Below, in pieces: positions 1-9,187 of a stretch of DNA of 64,000 nt (position 1 is its first letter; every line of letters begins with the position of its first letter). A model generated the notes under the pieces. The model did no database searches. It was given only the letters and a program-made list of their open reading frames with translations, and had not been told where the DNA came from. Origin of the DNA: Halomonas sp. S3-1-1 (GTDB lineage Bacteria > Pseudomonadota > Gammaproteobacteria > Pseudomonadales > Halomonadaceae). The DNA lies in NCBI RefSeq assembly GCF_023757625.1, contig NZ_JALGBZ010000001.1, forward strand, positions 806,001 through 870,000. The letters run 5' to 3'. The position numbers and the translations under genes are program-made.

Positions 1-321
1 GTACGTATTGGATCCTGCTTTCCCAAACCCGCCGATACTCGGATGCTAGCGACGTGGCTTCACGTCGAGGATTTGATGGGTATGTTCGAGCGGGCCTTTC
101 AGGCACCCAAGCTTGGCAATACCGTCATCTACGGCGCATCAAACAACGCCGAGCAGTGGTGGGACAACCAACTGGTTTCATTTCTGGGATGGAAACCCGA
201 GCACAGTTCCGAGCAGTGGCGCGAAGAGGTCGAGGCCAAGGGCGATGTTCCGGCCGCTGATGCCGCTGAGGTGGTTTACCAAGGCGGGAAGTTCGCGTCG
301 GCCAGTCATCCCGATGACTGA
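1..321 (+). CDS. udh: uronate dehydrogenase, 3' part (5' end outside window)
   Basis: The reading frame is open from base 1 and ends with TGA at 319-321, giving the last 106 residues of an extended short-chain dehydrogenase. The fragment starts VRIGSCFPKP and continues with MLATWL, YGASNN, WWDN and FLGWKP. This series matches the C-terminal half of bacterial uronate dehydrogenases such as the Agrobacterium enzyme (VRIGSC, WGASAN, WWDN, FLGWKP). Those enzymes oxidise D-galacturonate or D-glucuronate to the aldarolactone with NAD+ in the cytoplasm. The Rossmann nucleotide-binding half and the YxxxK catalytic pair lie upstream of the window and cannot be checked. The GntR regulator 108 bp downstream on the same strand could govern a uronate catabolic cluster; that is inference. 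Confidence 0.8.
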   Translation, partial: VRIGSCFPKPADTRMLATWLHVEDLMGMFERAFQAPKLGNTVIYGASNNAEQWWDNQLVSFLGWKPEHSSEQWREEVEAKGDVPAADAAEVVYQGGKFASASHPDD

Positions 322-355
322 TCGTCATATGTATGATTAAAAACTGCAGCAAATA

Positions 356-368
356 CGATATAGTATCG
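356..368. promoter_or_regulatory. inverted repeat upstream of GntR gene, possible operator
   Basis: CGATA-TAG-TATCG is a perfect 5-bp inverted repeat in the AT-rich 108-bp gap between udh and the GntR gene. FCD-type GntR proteins usually bind short palindromes near their own promoter, so this is a candidate autoregulatory site. It is short enough to occur by chance. Confidence 0.3.
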
Positions 369-429
369 AACATGAGGGAGGGCGCAATAAAACCCTGAAT
401 TTCAGTTTTCAAGTGAGAGTCGGACAAGA

Positions 430-1149
430 ATGAAAAAGCTGGGCATAGAACCTTTGGTTCATGGTGGCAGCCTGTCGCGACAGGTATCTCAACAGCTGGA
501 AGATATCATCGCACGCGAGGAAATTCCGGTAGGGGACAAGCTGCCGCCCGAAGGCGCACTCTGCGACATGTTCAGCGTAAGTCGTACCGTCATACGTGAA
601 GCCATCACTCACCTGAAATCGCAGGGGCTGGTTGAAACCCGTAGGGGGATCGGCACGCGGGTCTTGCGTTCTACACCCGAAACCCGCGCACCCGAGAAGA
701 AAATACGGCTGCGAACGATCGAGGACATTCTGAATATTCTCGAGCTGCGGTTGACTATCGAGCCCGAAGTTGCCGCGTTGGCCGCCAGGCGTCACGATGA
801 TGAAGACAAGGAGCGTCTTATCAGGTTGCATGAGGAATTCGTTCAGGCCTGCCAGCATGCCACACAGGCACGTGACGAAGACCTTGCTTTTCACGCGGCT
901 ATCGCGCAAGCCACCCACAACCCGGCTTTCGTGACGATCTATGAGCAGTGGGATGTAGGCACCATACCGCGGGCAAAGCTCATGTCGGTTCAAGCCGATA
1001 CGCAGACGACCCATCAGTATCTGGCGAAAGTGAGCCGAGAGCACGCTGATATTCTCGAAGCGATTCTGGCACGAGATGCCAAGGCGGCCAACGCCGCCAT
1101 GTTTCAGCATCTCAACCGTGCTTATAAGACCTACTATACATACAAGTAG
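430..1149 (+). CDS. GntR-family transcriptional regulator, FadR/FCD subfamily
   Basis: A 239-residue protein. The N-terminal winged helix-turn-helix (about residues 10-80) carries the GntR pattern LPPEGALCDMFSVSRTVIREAI and the wing G-L-V-E-x-R-x-G-x-G-T. An all-helical FCD ligand-binding domain follows (about 95-225). The metal- and ligand-binding pattern of FCD domains is partly visible: LRLTIEPEVAALAA, DLAFHAAIAQATHN, and a final REHADILEAI-x(5)-A segment. FCD regulators commonly respond to sugar acids or other carboxylates, which fits the uronate dehydrogenase just upstream on the same strand. The specific inducer is not deducible from sequence. The ATG at 430 gives the standard length. 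Confidence 0.9.
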   Translation: MKKLGIEPLVHGGSLSRQVSQQLEDIIAREEIPVGDKLPPEGALCDMFSVSRTVIREAITHLKSQGLVETRRGIGTRVLRSTPETRAPEKKIRLRTIEDILNILELRLTIEPEVAALAARRHDDEDKERLIRLHEEFVQACQHATQARDEDLAFHAAIAQATHNPAFVTIYEQWDVGTIPRAKLMSVQADTQTTHQYLAKVSREHADILEAILARDAKAANAAMFQHLNRAYKTYYTYK

Positions 1150-1454
1150 ATGCATTTGAGGGTGACGCCCTAATGGAATCTATCCAAAGAGCGGCCATGC
1201 CATTGGAAGGGCAGGTTCTTGGTCGACCAGCGAACGGTCATTAACACATGCACTTAACTGAGAAGACTTCGATACCCGCCGCATAATCTCGCTCGAAGCT
1301 TGGGCTGGCTTATTTGGAACAATTGCGAACGAGATTGAAACACCCGTTGAATAGTTGAACCTGTTGGACTTTTACGTACGCGCCGATGAGTGGCTTGATG
1401 TGCACATCGATCCTGCGCTTCCAGATTACCCATAGCCAACAGGAGAGAAACCAT
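1150..1454. other. intergenic region before the dpkA-like gene
   Basis: About 305 bases without a convincing gene. An in-frame ATG at 1386 could extend the next protein by 23 residues, but the added segment does not resemble the family and lacks a Shine-Dalgarno. The ATG at 1455 is preceded by AGGAGAG. No strong terminator or palindrome was found; a promoter for the downstream gene is presumably here. Confidence 0.5.
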
Positions 1455-2468
1455 ATGAGCGAAACGATCACCTTGTCGCTTGAGGAGGCGAAGTCCTTAA
1501 GCCTGACCGTTCTCCAGCATCACGGCTATAGCCAGGCCCACGCCGACGCCATTACGCGCAGCGTGCTGGCCGCTCAGCGTGACGAATGTCACTCCCACGG
1601 CCTTTACCGGCTGATCAACTGCGTCGAGGCCGCGCGAAACGGCGCAGTGAATACTCACGCCCAGCCGAGCATCGTGGATCAGGCGCCAGGGGTTCTGCGC
1701 ATCGACGCCCATCAGGGGTGCTCATTGCTCTCCTTTGAAATGGGTAAGCCGCTGCTGGCCGAAAAGGCGCGTCAGAGCGGTTTGGCGGCGCTTGCCATCA
1801 ACAACTGCTTTCATTTTTCAGCGTTGTGGCCCGAGGTCGAAGCGCTTTCAAGCGAAGGGCTGGTGGCGATCGCCATGACCCCGACCCACGCCTTCGTGGC
1901 GCCGGCCGGGGGCGTTGCGCCGCTTTTGGGCACCAATCCCATCGCCTTTTCCTGGCCGCGCCCGGGCGGCTCGCCCTATACGTTCGATTTTGCCACCAGC
2001 GTCGTGGCGCGCGGAGAAATAGAACTGCATCGGCGTGCGGGCAAGGACATTCCTGATCACTGGGCGATGGACGCCGAGGCTAATCCAACAACCGACCCTG
2101 TCGCCGCGCTGGCCGGTGCCATGCGCACATTCGGGGGCTACAAGGGCTCGGCGCTTTCAACCATGATCGAGCTGCTGGCCGGGCCGCTGATCGGTGACGT
2201 ATTCGGCCATGAAACTCAAGCGGCGAACGCCGAACAGACCGGTAAACCGTTTCATGGCGAGCTAATCCTGGCGCTGTCTCCAGACGCGTTTCTAGGCGAG
2301 CACGCGGCGCAGCATCTGGAGCACGCCGAAGCGCTGTTCGACAGGATTATGGGCCAGGGCGCCCGGCTTCCTTCCCAGCGCCGCTTCGAGGCGCGCCAGA
2401 ACAGCCTACGAAACGGAGTAACGCTCCCCAAAACACTGGTTGACGAACTGAAAGCGCTGGTGAGCTGA
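1455..2468 (+). CDS. dpkA: Ldh_2-family NAD(P)H reductase, DpkA-like (Delta1-piperideine/pyrroline-2-carboxylate reductase)
   Basis: 337 residues from ATG 1455, which follows AGGAGAG at 1441-1447. It belongs to the malate/L-lactate dehydrogenase (Ldh_2) fold and closely follows the Pseudomonas DpkA pattern: AQRDECHSHGLYR near the N terminus with the conserved SHG, the central NNCFHFSALWPEVE, LLGTNPIAFSWPRP, TFDFATSVVARGEIE, and FGGYKGSALSTMIELLAG. DpkA reduces the cyclic imines of D-lysine and D-proline (or hydroxyproline) catabolism to L-pipecolate or L-proline in the cytoplasm using NADPH. A malate- or ureidoglycolate-dehydrogenase role is less likely given the H-F-A-L-W-P-x-V-E match. The convergent MocR regulator next door may be functionally linked. 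Confidence 0.8.
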   Translation: MSETITLSLEEAKSLSLTVLQHHGYSQAHADAITRSVLAAQRDECHSHGLYRLINCVEAARNGAVNTHAQPSIVDQAPGVLRIDAHQGCSLLSFEMGKPLLAEKARQSGLAALAINNCFHFSALWPEVEALSSEGLVAIAMTPTHAFVAPAGGVAPLLGTNPIAFSWPRPGGSPYTFDFATSVVARGEIELHRRAGKDIPDHWAMDAEANPTTDPVAALAGAMRTFGGYKGSALSTMIELLAGPLIGDVFGHETQAANAEQTGKPFHGELILALSPDAFLGEHAAQHLEHAEALFDRIMGQGARLPSQRRFEARQNSLRNGVTLPKTLVDELKALVS

Positions 2469-2553
2469 GGACGGAGGCTTATAGTGAGCAACGCTCGCTT
2501 TTTAGATGTTTTTGCGCAACGTTATTGGGCATCTCACCGTGTGCCCGAACTCA

Positions 2554-3918
2554 TTAAAAGGCTTGGAAAAACCTCAAGGCGCGAGCGTCTTTCATATAGG
2601 CGACGTTCAGCCGTCGCCAAGGTGTTGTTTCCTGGTCGGGATAGAAAAGCTGTCCGGGTGACAAGAGAATGTCGTGGTCGCGAGCGAGCTCATCGAGTCT
2701 CGTCCTATGTTTCCCGGCCGGTTTCGCCCATACGAACATCCCGCCTGTCGGCGCGGTGAATATTTCCCAACGCGCCTGATGAAGTAGTAGCTGGATTGCC
2801 TCGCCCATATAACGTTCGAGACGGGTAGCCAAGCGCTCGGTCAGTCGACGGTAGCTGCCATTTTCAAGCATTAGCGCCACCACCGCCTCGGCAAAGGGCG
2901 CGCCCACGATGCTGGTGAGCATCTTGATGCTCACCAGCGGCTGGACAAGCGCAGGCGGCGCGGCGATAAACCCCACGCGCAGTGACGCGGAAAGGCTTTT
3001 AGAGAAGCTCCCCAGATAGATCACGCGATTCAAACCGTCCAGCGAAGCCAACCGCGTACTCGGGGTGGACTGAAAGTCGGCATAGATATCGTCTTCGATC
3101 AGCTTGAAGCCGTGTCGTTCGGCCAGGCGTAGCAGTTGATGGGCGACGGCGGGAGAGAGCGTGCTGCCCGTTGGATTATGAAACACGCTATTGATGTAAA
3201 AAAGCGTGGGGCGGTGGGTCTCTAACAACGTTTGCAGGTGTTCGATATCCGGCCCATCGGTCAAGCGCGGCACCCCAACAACGCGAACGCCGTGCAAATG
3301 CAGAAGGCCGAAGAGGTTGTAGTAGCCCGGCGACTCCACGAACACCGTGTCGCCGGGCTTTACCAATAGCCTGAGCAGAAGATCCAGCGCGTGACTGCCG
3401 CTGGCGGTGGTGACGATTTGCTGGGCGTTGACGTGAATCGCCAGCGCCCGCAGGCGCTCCTGCAATAGCGCCCTAAGATGTGGCGAGCCATGGGGCGTGC
3501 CGTAATCAAGCAGCGCCGAGCGGTCCGTTCGGGTTACTTGTCGCACGGCGTAGGTCAGATCACTGCTTTCCCTCCAGTGGCTGGGCAGCCAGCCGCAGCC
3601 CAGGTTGAGCGCTTCATCTTGCTGATTGAAAAGCCCCCACAGACCGTTGGTGATCTCCCGAAACGGGCTGGCATCGCGACTCGGCGTGGTCACGAAAAAG
3701 CCGCTGCCGGGTTTGGCACGCACGTGGCCACTGGCCACCAAGCGCTCGTAGGCCTCGATCACCGCGTTACGACTGACTCCAAGGGTGCCGGCCAACTGGC
3801 GAATGGACGGAAGGCGAGAGCCGCTGGCGAGATTGTGTTGATCGATCCATTCAACGATACCGGTCTCGAGCTGACGCGGGAGAGGGGTGCTGCCCTCGCG
3901 ATCCAGGATGAGTTTCAT
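2554..3918 (-). CDS. MocR-type regulator (GntR HTH fused to class I aminotransferase domain)
   Basis: 454 residues. The N-terminal winged helix (about 1-75; LPSIRQLAGTLGVSRNAVIEAYERL) is followed by a fold-type-I PLP domain. Recognisable PLP features are NPTG in the asparagine loop (HNPTGSTLSP), D-x-Y (IEDDIYADF), the Schiff-base lysine in LGSFSKSLSASLRVGF, and a C-terminal WRRLNVAYM arginine. MocR proteins use the aminotransferase domain as a PLP or amino-compound sensor; PdxR, GabR and DdlR are named examples. The gene is divergent from an MFS carrier (131 bp apart) and convergent with the dpkA-like gene, either of which may be a target. The exact ligand is unknown. Confidence 0.9.
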   Translation of the reverse strand: MKLILDREGSTPLPRQLETGIVEWIDQHNLASGSRLPSIRQLAGTLGVSRNAVIEAYERLVASGHVRAKPGSGFFVTTPSRDASPFREITNGLWGLFNQQDEALNLGCGWLPSHWRESSDLTYAVRQVTRTDRSALLDYGTPHGSPHLRALLQERLRALAIHVNAQQIVTTASGSHALDLLLRLLVKPGDTVFVESPGYYNLFGLLHLHGVRVVGVPRLTDGPDIEHLQTLLETHRPTLFYINSVFHNPTGSTLSPAVAHQLLRLAERHGFKLIEDDIYADFQSTPSTRLASLDGLNRVIYLGSFSKSLSASLRVGFIAAPPALVQPLVSIKMLTSIVGAPFAEAVVALMLENGSYRRLTERLATRLERYMGEAIQLLLHQARWEIFTAPTGGMFVWAKPAGKHRTRLDELARDHDILLSPGQLFYPDQETTPWRRLNVAYMKDARALRFFQAF

Positions 3919-4049
3919 GCGTTGCCCGTCGATGCCACTGTTCCTCCAATACGCCTGTACAGTGCTTTGAAAACAAACCGCAGTGTATCTTACTCAGCGA
4001 GGTTCGAGGTGAGAACGTAGCTTTCTTTAGCCATCGAGGAAGCGAACCC

Positions 4050-5222
4050 ATGAGAGAGAATCGCGCGCTGCGCTTGGCATTGGGAGTCTGCATGGTGACC
4101 AGCGCGGTCAATCTTTACGCCCCGCTTTACGAGCGTCTAGCCGCGGCATCCGGGGTGGGCGTAACGGCCACCACGGTGGCCTTTGCCTGCTACGTGGCGG
4201 GCGTTATTCCGGTGCTGTTTGGCCTCAACGGCTTGGCTGAGCGGGTGGGTTACAAGGCGCTGATCGTCGCCGCGCTTTTGCTCAGCCTGGCCGCGACGCT
4301 GTTGATGCTCATTGTGCCTTCCATGATCACACTCGGCTGTGCACGCTGGCTGCTGGGCGTTGCCATGGGGCTGGTGTCCAGCATCGCGCCAGGCTATATG
4401 CAGTGGCTGTGGCGCGGCGAGCCTTCGCAAAAAGCGCTGGGTTACGTGACCCTGAGTAGCGCCCTGGGGTTTGGCCTTGGCGCTGCGCTGACCAGCGTGG
4501 CACTGCTTTACTCGCCGCAGGCCGCGCCCTGGAGTCTGGGGCTTGCCCTTGGTGCGGGCGTGGTGGCGCTGGCCGGCGTAATGAAGCTGCCCAGCCCTGT
4601 GCCTGTCGGTCAACAGACCGGCTCTTCGATGCTGCGCCTACCCGGCTATCCGCCGGGAGCGCTCGCGTTTGGGCTTGCCATACTGCTTGCCTGGAGTACC
4701 GTTGGGCTTGTAATCGCTATTCTGCCCTCAGCGCTTGCGACCCATCAACTGGGCGCGTATAGCGGCTTTGCGGTCTTCGGCGTGTGCAGTGCCGGCGTCT
4801 TGTTTCAGCCTTGGACTCGCGCGCTCTCCCCGGCAAGCGCCGTCCGGCGTGGGTTGGTGGTACTGCCAATTGCTTATTCTCTCATTATTTGGGGGACACT
4901 GGAGGGCGTCGTGCTGGCGGTGCTCTTGGGGGCGTTTTTTGCCAGCAGCGCCTGCTACGGGTTTATTTATCTGGGCGGTCTAAGCGGCGTACTGGCCAGG
5001 GCTGGCGAGCGCACCACCCAGGCCAGCGCCGGTTTCTTTTTGCTGGCTTACATCGGTTTCAGCCTGCCCGTGGTGACGACAGGTTGGTTGATAGACGCGT
5101 TTGGCCACCGCATGGCGTTTGGCATCTTTGGTGCGCTGCTGCTGGTGGGGAGCGCGTTGCTGTTTATCATGATTACCCGGCAGGCACGGCGTCTGGCCGA
5201 GCCAGCGAAGGCGGGATACTAA
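4050..5222 (+). CDS. MFS transporter
   Basis: A 390-residue polytopic membrane protein with about 12 hydrophobic segments. The first is LGVCMVTSAVNLYAPL, and a conserved loop motif between segments 2 and 3 appears as GLAERVGYKALIVAALL, matching MFS motif A (G-x-L-a-D/E-R-x-G-r-k). The protein has no clear family signature that names a substrate. It is divergent from a MocR regulator, and MocR genes often control adjacent carriers, so uptake or export of an amino compound is a reasonable guess. Its stop codon overlaps the stop of the convergent phospho-lyase gene by 4 bp. Confidence 0.8.
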   Translation: MRENRALRLALGVCMVTSAVNLYAPLYERLAAASGVGVTATTVAFACYVAGVIPVLFGLNGLAERVGYKALIVAALLLSLAATLLMLIVPSMITLGCARWLLGVAMGLVSSIAPGYMQWLWRGEPSQKALGYVTLSSALGFGLGAALTSVALLYSPQAAPWSLGLALGAGVVALAGVMKLPSPVPVGQQTGSSMLRLPGYPPGALAFGLAILLAWSTVGLVIAILPSALATHQLGAYSGFAVFGVCSAGVLFQPWTRALSPASAVRRGLVVLPIAYSLIIWGTLEGVVLAVLLGAFFASSACYGFIYLGGLSGVLARAGERTTQASAGFFLLAYIGFSLPVVTTGWLIDAFGHRMAFGIFGALLLVGSALLFIMITRQARRLAEPAKAGY

Positions 5223-6547
5223 CGCGTGGTCACCTCAAGTGCGTGAGTGAGTTGTTCGACGAACAGCGCGATCTCTTCATTGTTAATGCACAGCGGCGGG
5301 CGAATCTTTAGGGTATGGCCGAAGCGGCCCGCCGCCCCGATCAGCACGCCGTTCTCCTTGAGCGAATTGATCACTCGAGCGGTCAGCGCCGCGTCGGGGG
5401 CGCCCTCGGGCGTGGCGAGATCGAGACCGACGAACAGCCCCGCGCCGCGCACCGCAGCAATCGCCTCGAAGCGGGCGACGAGTGCTGCCAGCGCCGCCTT
5501 TAGGGTGTCGCCCTGGCGCCTGGCGTTGTCGATCAGCGATTCGTTTTCCAGCACGTCGAGTACCGCCATGCCGGCGGCGACCGCCACCGTTGAACCGCCG
5601 AAAGTATTGAAGTAGCCCACCTCGGCATTGAGCGCCGCCAGCAAATCGTCACGCGCGGCAAGCCCCGCCATGGGAAAGCCGTTGCCCATGGGTTTTCCCA
5701 TCGTCACGATATCCGGCGTCACACCGTGACGGGAAAAGCCCCACATGCCGGCGCCGGTACGCCCGAAACCGGGCTGCACTTCGTCGGCGATCAACAGCCC
5801 GCCTTTGGCCTGCAGCCAGGTAACGCCGGGCGCCATAAAGCCGGGCGGGTCGGCGACGATGCCGTCGCTCGAGAAGATCGAATCCACCAGCAGCGCGGCG
5901 CAGCCGTAACCCCGGGCATCCAGCATTTCTACCCCGCGCTGCACATGCGCCTGAAACCAGGCGGCGGGGTCGGAGGTGCCTAACATATCGGCAATGGGGA
6001 TCACGTAAACACTGTCCGGCGGGGCGCCCTTTTTGTAGGAGGAAGGCGAGACCTCAGTCACCGCCGCGGTGTTACCGTGGTAGGCCGCTTCCGATACGAT
6101 AACGCCGCGTTTTCCTGTCCAGTGGCGCGCCAGGCGCAGCGCCAGGTCGTTACTTTCGCTGCCAGTGCAGGTGAGTACCAGACGTGAAAGCGAATCGGGA
6201 AGGGTGGCCAGCAGGCGCTCGGCGTAGCGGTGAATGCCCTCGTGCAGATAGCGCGTATGGGTGTTGAGCGTACCCATCTGCGCGGCCACGGCTTGGGTGA
6301 CGTGCGGGTGGCTGTGGCCGATCGAGGGGACGTTGTTGTACATGTCGAGATAGCGCCGGCCCTGGTCGTCGAAGAGCCACACGCCTTCGCCGCGCACCAG
6401 GTGCAGGGGCTTTTCATAAAAGAGCATCGAGGTCGGGCCGACGGTGGCCAGGCGCTTTTGCACCAGCTCGCCCAGCGTCGTCTCGTTGGGGTCGAGCTGC
6501 TCGAGACGGAACGCGTTTTGGTCGAGAATGCCGCGGGTATCGCTCAT
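5219..6547 (-). CDS. class III PLP enzyme, probable ethanolamine-phosphate phospho-lyase
   Basis: 442 residues of the class III aminotransferase fold. Visible are the phosphate-cup TGSESNDLALRLAR, the PLP-ring aspartate in LLIADEVQPGFGRTG, the Schiff-base lysine in VTMGKPMGNGFPMAG, and FNTFGGSTVAVAA. On sequence alone it could be a 4-aminobutyrate or alanine-glyoxylate type transaminase. Context points to amino-alcohol phosphate phospho-lyase (EC 4.2.3.2, AGXT2L1/ETNPPL relatives): it lies 10 bp after an APH-fold kinase and downstream of an ethanolamine-type permease, with a EutR-like gene beside them. The expected reaction is phosphoethanolamine to acetaldehyde, ammonia and phosphate. Phospho-lyase rather than transaminase activity is inference from the neighbourhood. 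Confidence 0.75.
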   Translation of the reverse strand: MSDTRGILDQNAFRLEQLDPNETTLGELVQKRLATVGPTSMLFYEKPLHLVRGEGVWLFDDQGRRYLDMYNNVPSIGHSHPHVTQAVAAQMGTLNTHTRYLHEGIHRYAERLLATLPDSLSRLVLTCTGSESNDLALRLARHWTGKRGVIVSEAAYHGNTAAVTEVSPSSYKKGAPPDSVYVIPIADMLGTSDPAAWFQAHVQRGVEMLDARGYGCAALLVDSIFSSDGIVADPPGFMAPGVTWLQAKGGLLIADEVQPGFGRTGAGMWGFSRHGVTPDIVTMGKPMGNGFPMAGLAARDDLLAALNAEVGYFNTFGGSTVAVAAGMAVLDVLENESLIDNARRQGDTLKAALAALVARFEAIAAVRGAGLFVGLDLATPEGAPDAALTARVINSLKENGVLIGAAGRFGHTLKIRPPLCINNEEIALFVEQLTHALEVTTR

Positions 6548-6557
6548 GGTGGTCTCC

Positions 6558-7559
6558 TCAAACGCGAGCGGCGTCGCGCGCGGTGCTCAGGTAGGCGCGC
6601 GCGAGCGTGGCGGTACCCGCAATGAAGTTCTTCTCAAGCGCCTGGGCGGCCTGGCTGTCGGCGTGGGTGGCAAGCCAGGCGCTCAGCATGATGCGGCGAA
6701 TCATGATGAACGTGTCGAGCGCGGCAACGTCCTCGGCATCGAAGTCGCCAACGCGCCGATAGCCGCGAATCCACGCTTCGCGAAGCGTTGGAATCAGCGG
6801 GTCGAGCTCGAAAAAGCTGATGGCGGCGGCAAAATCGAACGCGTACCAGCAAAAGCCGCAGTCGTCGAAGTCGATCACTGCCAGCTCGCGACCCTCGACC
6901 AGCAGGTTGGCCAAACGCAGATCGGCGTGGATGAGCCCGTAGCGTTCTTCGCGCGCCTCATACGTGTCGATGACGCGGTGAATCTGCTCGATCGCCTGGT
7001 CGATTGCGCGCTCATCGGCGTCTAATAGTCCCGGCGCACGGCGCCAGTCGCCCCAGAGCGCCTCGGTGCCGATCATCGAATCCAAATGCCAGCGCTTGCG
7101 CACGAAGCCCGCAGGCGGCTCCCAGCGCCGGCTGTGGTCGTGCAGCGTGGCGGTGAGGGCGCCGAGCTTTTCGAACCAGGCGGGCAGCGTGTCGTCCATG
7201 GCTGGGGCGTCACCGGGCAGGTGTTCGAAGGCCACCGCGTGAAAGCGCTGCCCGTCGAGGTCGAACGTGACGACCGGGCTCCGGCCGGTGGTCGGCAGCG
7301 GCGCGGGTGTCGTGATGCGCCCGTCGGCGCGCAGCGCCGCCGTCCAGGCAAGCTCCGATTCGATCTCTTCCCGGCTGTGGTAATCCGGGCGGTGAAGGCG
7401 TAGCACGTACCGGCGCCCGGTCCGCGGGCAGCGCGCCAGAAACGTCGCGTTTTCCGAGGTGGTCAGAAGCTCGATGTGGGTGTCGGCAGGCAAGCGCCAC
7501 TCGCCAAGCGAGGCGCTCAGTTGCTCTTCGAGTCGAGCCAGCAGAGTCGAGGTATACAT
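6558..7559 (-). CDS. APH-fold small-molecule kinase, probable ethanolamine kinase
   Basis: 333 residues of the aminoglycoside phosphotransferase/choline kinase fold. The catalytic loop is GLIHADLRLANLLVEG (the HxD-x4-N pattern) and the metal site is VIDFDDCGFCWYAFDFA. The N-lobe strand FLARCPRTGRRYVLRLHRP holds the likely ATP lysine/arginine region. Within this operon the best substrate is ethanolamine or a related amino alcohol, giving the phosphoester used by the adjacent class III PLP enzyme. Hydroxylysine kinase (AGPHD1) belongs to the same group and is an alternative. Start ATG 7559 is preceded by AGGAGAG. The gene is 24 bp after the permease stop, so the three genes are likely co-transcribed. 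Confidence 0.75.
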   Translation of the reverse strand: MYTSTLLARLEEQLSASLGEWRLPADTHIELLTTSENATFLARCPRTGRRYVLRLHRPDYHSREEIESELAWTAALRADGRITTPAPLPTTGRSPVVTFDLDGQRFHAVAFEHLPGDAPAMDDTLPAWFEKLGALTATLHDHSRRWEPPAGFVRKRWHLDSMIGTEALWGDWRRAPGLLDADERAIDQAIEQIHRVIDTYEAREERYGLIHADLRLANLLVEGRELAVIDFDDCGFCWYAFDFAAAISFFELDPLIPTLREAWIRGYRRVGDFDAEDVAALDTFIMIRRIMLSAWLATHADSQAAQALEKNFIAGTATLARAYLSTARDAARV

Positions 7560-7583
7560 CGCGTCTCTCCTTGGGGCACTAAC

Positions 7584-9008
7584 TCAGGTGCGCGAGGCGG
7601 CGGTGGTGTGGTCAAGCTTCTCGGCGGCCTGCTCGGCGTCGAGAATCAGCGCCAGCTCCTCGTCGGCGGTTTTCGCCACCAAGTGGTGCCTGGCGTAGGC
7701 GAAGTAGTAGGCTGCGCCCAACAGGAACAGCACGATGGTGTAGTTGAATGCGCGCGGGTCGAACGCGTACACCCCGGTCAGCGCAACGAGCGAGAGAGTT
7801 AGCGCGATACCGGAGGTCACCACGCCGCCGGGCGTTTTGTAGGGGCGAGCAAGCTCCGGGCGGCGCAGGCGCAAAAGGATATGGCTCAGCGCCATGAGCG
7901 CGTAGGAGAGGGTTGCGCCGACCACCGCCATGGCCAGAATGAGATCGCCTTCACCGGTCAGCGAAACCAGAAACCCGAGCGCGCCGGGCACCACTAGCGC
8001 CCACACCGGCGCCTTGCGCTTGCTGGTCAGTGACAGTGCCTTGGGCAGGTAGCCGGCCCGTGAGAGTGCGAACACCAAGCGGCTGTAGCCGTAGATGATC
8101 GAGAAGAACGAGGCGATCAAGCCGGCAAGGCCCAGCACGTTGATCGCGGTGGCAAGCCCGGGGCGCCCGGTCACGTTCAGCGCATCGACCAGCGGTACGG
8201 CGCTGTCGGCAATGACGTCGGCGCCCGCCGCACCGGCGAGCAGGAAGGTGACCAGAGCGGCGGTGAAGAGTAGAAACGCCATGGCGGCGATGATGCCGCG
8301 CGGCATGTCGCGCGCGGGCTCGCGCGCCTCTTCGGCGGCCAGCGGCACGCCTTCGACCGCCAAAAAGAGCCACATGGCGAACGGCAGCGCCGCCCACACA
8401 CCGTACCAGCCAAAGGGCAGCCAGCCGCCTTCGCCGTCGGTGGCGGTGATCAAAAACAGGTTGGCGCTATCGAAATCGCCCACTAATGCCACGGCGGTGG
8501 CGAGAATCGCGATGACCGCCAGCGCGCTGATGGCCACCATGACCTTCAGCGCCTCGCCGACGCCGGCCAGGTGGACCCCGATGAACACAGCGTAAAAGAG
8601 CGCGTAGACGAAAGGCCCGTTGAGGCCCACGAGCTCCTCGACGGCGGAACCAATGAAGATCACGATGGCCGCTGGCGCCAGAGCGTACTCGATCAATACG
8701 GCCAGCCCCGTGAGATACCCGCCGGCCGGGCCCATGATCTGGCGGGCGAAGCTGTAGCCGCCGCCGGCGGCGGGAATCGCCGCCGACATTTCAGCGAGCG
8801 AAAGCACCAGCGTGAAATACATGATCGCCATCAGCACGGCGGCGATCAAAAAGCCGCCCCAGCCGGCCTCGGCCAGGCCAAAGTTCCACCCGGCGAAGTT
8901 GCCGGAAATGACGTAGGACACCCCGAGCCCGGCCAGCAATAGCCAGCCGGCGGTGCCTTTTTTGAGCTGGCGCTTGGCCAGGTACTCCTGATCGACTGCG
9001 TTCCCCAT
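7584..9008 (-). CDS. APC-family permease, ethanolamine permease type
   Basis: 474 residues from ATG 9008, which has GGAGAG 8 bases upstream; longer upstream reading is not supported by hydrophobicity. About 12 membrane segments. The N-terminal KKGTAGWLLLAGLGVSYVISGNFAGWNFGL and the PAAGGGYSFARQIMGP and FLAVEGVPLAAEEAREP segments are typical of the amino acid/polyamine/organocation family, and specifically resemble the ethanolamine permeases (TIGR00908 group). It would carry ethanolamine across the inner membrane by proton symport. It heads the kinase/phospho-lyase operon and is divergent from the EutR-like regulator, about 180 bp away. Confidence 0.85.
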   Translation of the reverse strand: MGNAVDQEYLAKRQLKKGTAGWLLLAGLGVSYVISGNFAGWNFGLAEAGWGGFLIAAVLMAIMYFTLVLSLAEMSAAIPAAGGGYSFARQIMGPAGGYLTGLAVLIEYALAPAAIVIFIGSAVEELVGLNGPFVYALFYAVFIGVHLAGVGEALKVMVAISALAVIAILATAVALVGDFDSANLFLITATDGEGGWLPFGWYGVWAALPFAMWLFLAVEGVPLAAEEAREPARDMPRGIIAAMAFLLFTAALVTFLLAGAAGADVIADSAVPLVDALNVTGRPGLATAINVLGLAGLIASFFSIIYGYSRLVFALSRAGYLPKALSLTSKRKAPVWALVVPGALGFLVSLTGEGDLILAMAVVGATLSYALMALSHILLRLRRPELARPYKTPGGVVTSGIALTLSLVALTGVYAFDPRAFNYTIVLFLLGAAYYFAYARHHLVAKTADEELALILDAEQAAEKLDHTTAASRT

Positions 9009-9187
9009 GGGTATTCTCTCCGTTATTAGATGACGCGGAAGGCCGCGCCGTTGCTCTTTTTCTGCGCCTTTTACATCGTTTCGCGCAAACATGATGTAAA
9101 AGGAATGAATATTGCTTGTTATTTGAGAGTAGAGAGCCTCATCCGAGAGCGGTATCGAAATTTGGCAAAAGTGGCCCGGGCAGCGTG

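Noticed and set aside
303..320. CAGTCAT-CCCG-ATGACTG hairpin at the end of udh considered as a terminator
   Set aside because: The stem is perfect but no T-run follows on the plus strand; it overlaps coding sequence. It may be incidental.
2484..2759. 91-codon open frame on the plus strand across the end of the MocR gene
   Set aside because: It is basic, has no motif, and overlaps the C-terminal coding region of the MocR protein on the other strand.
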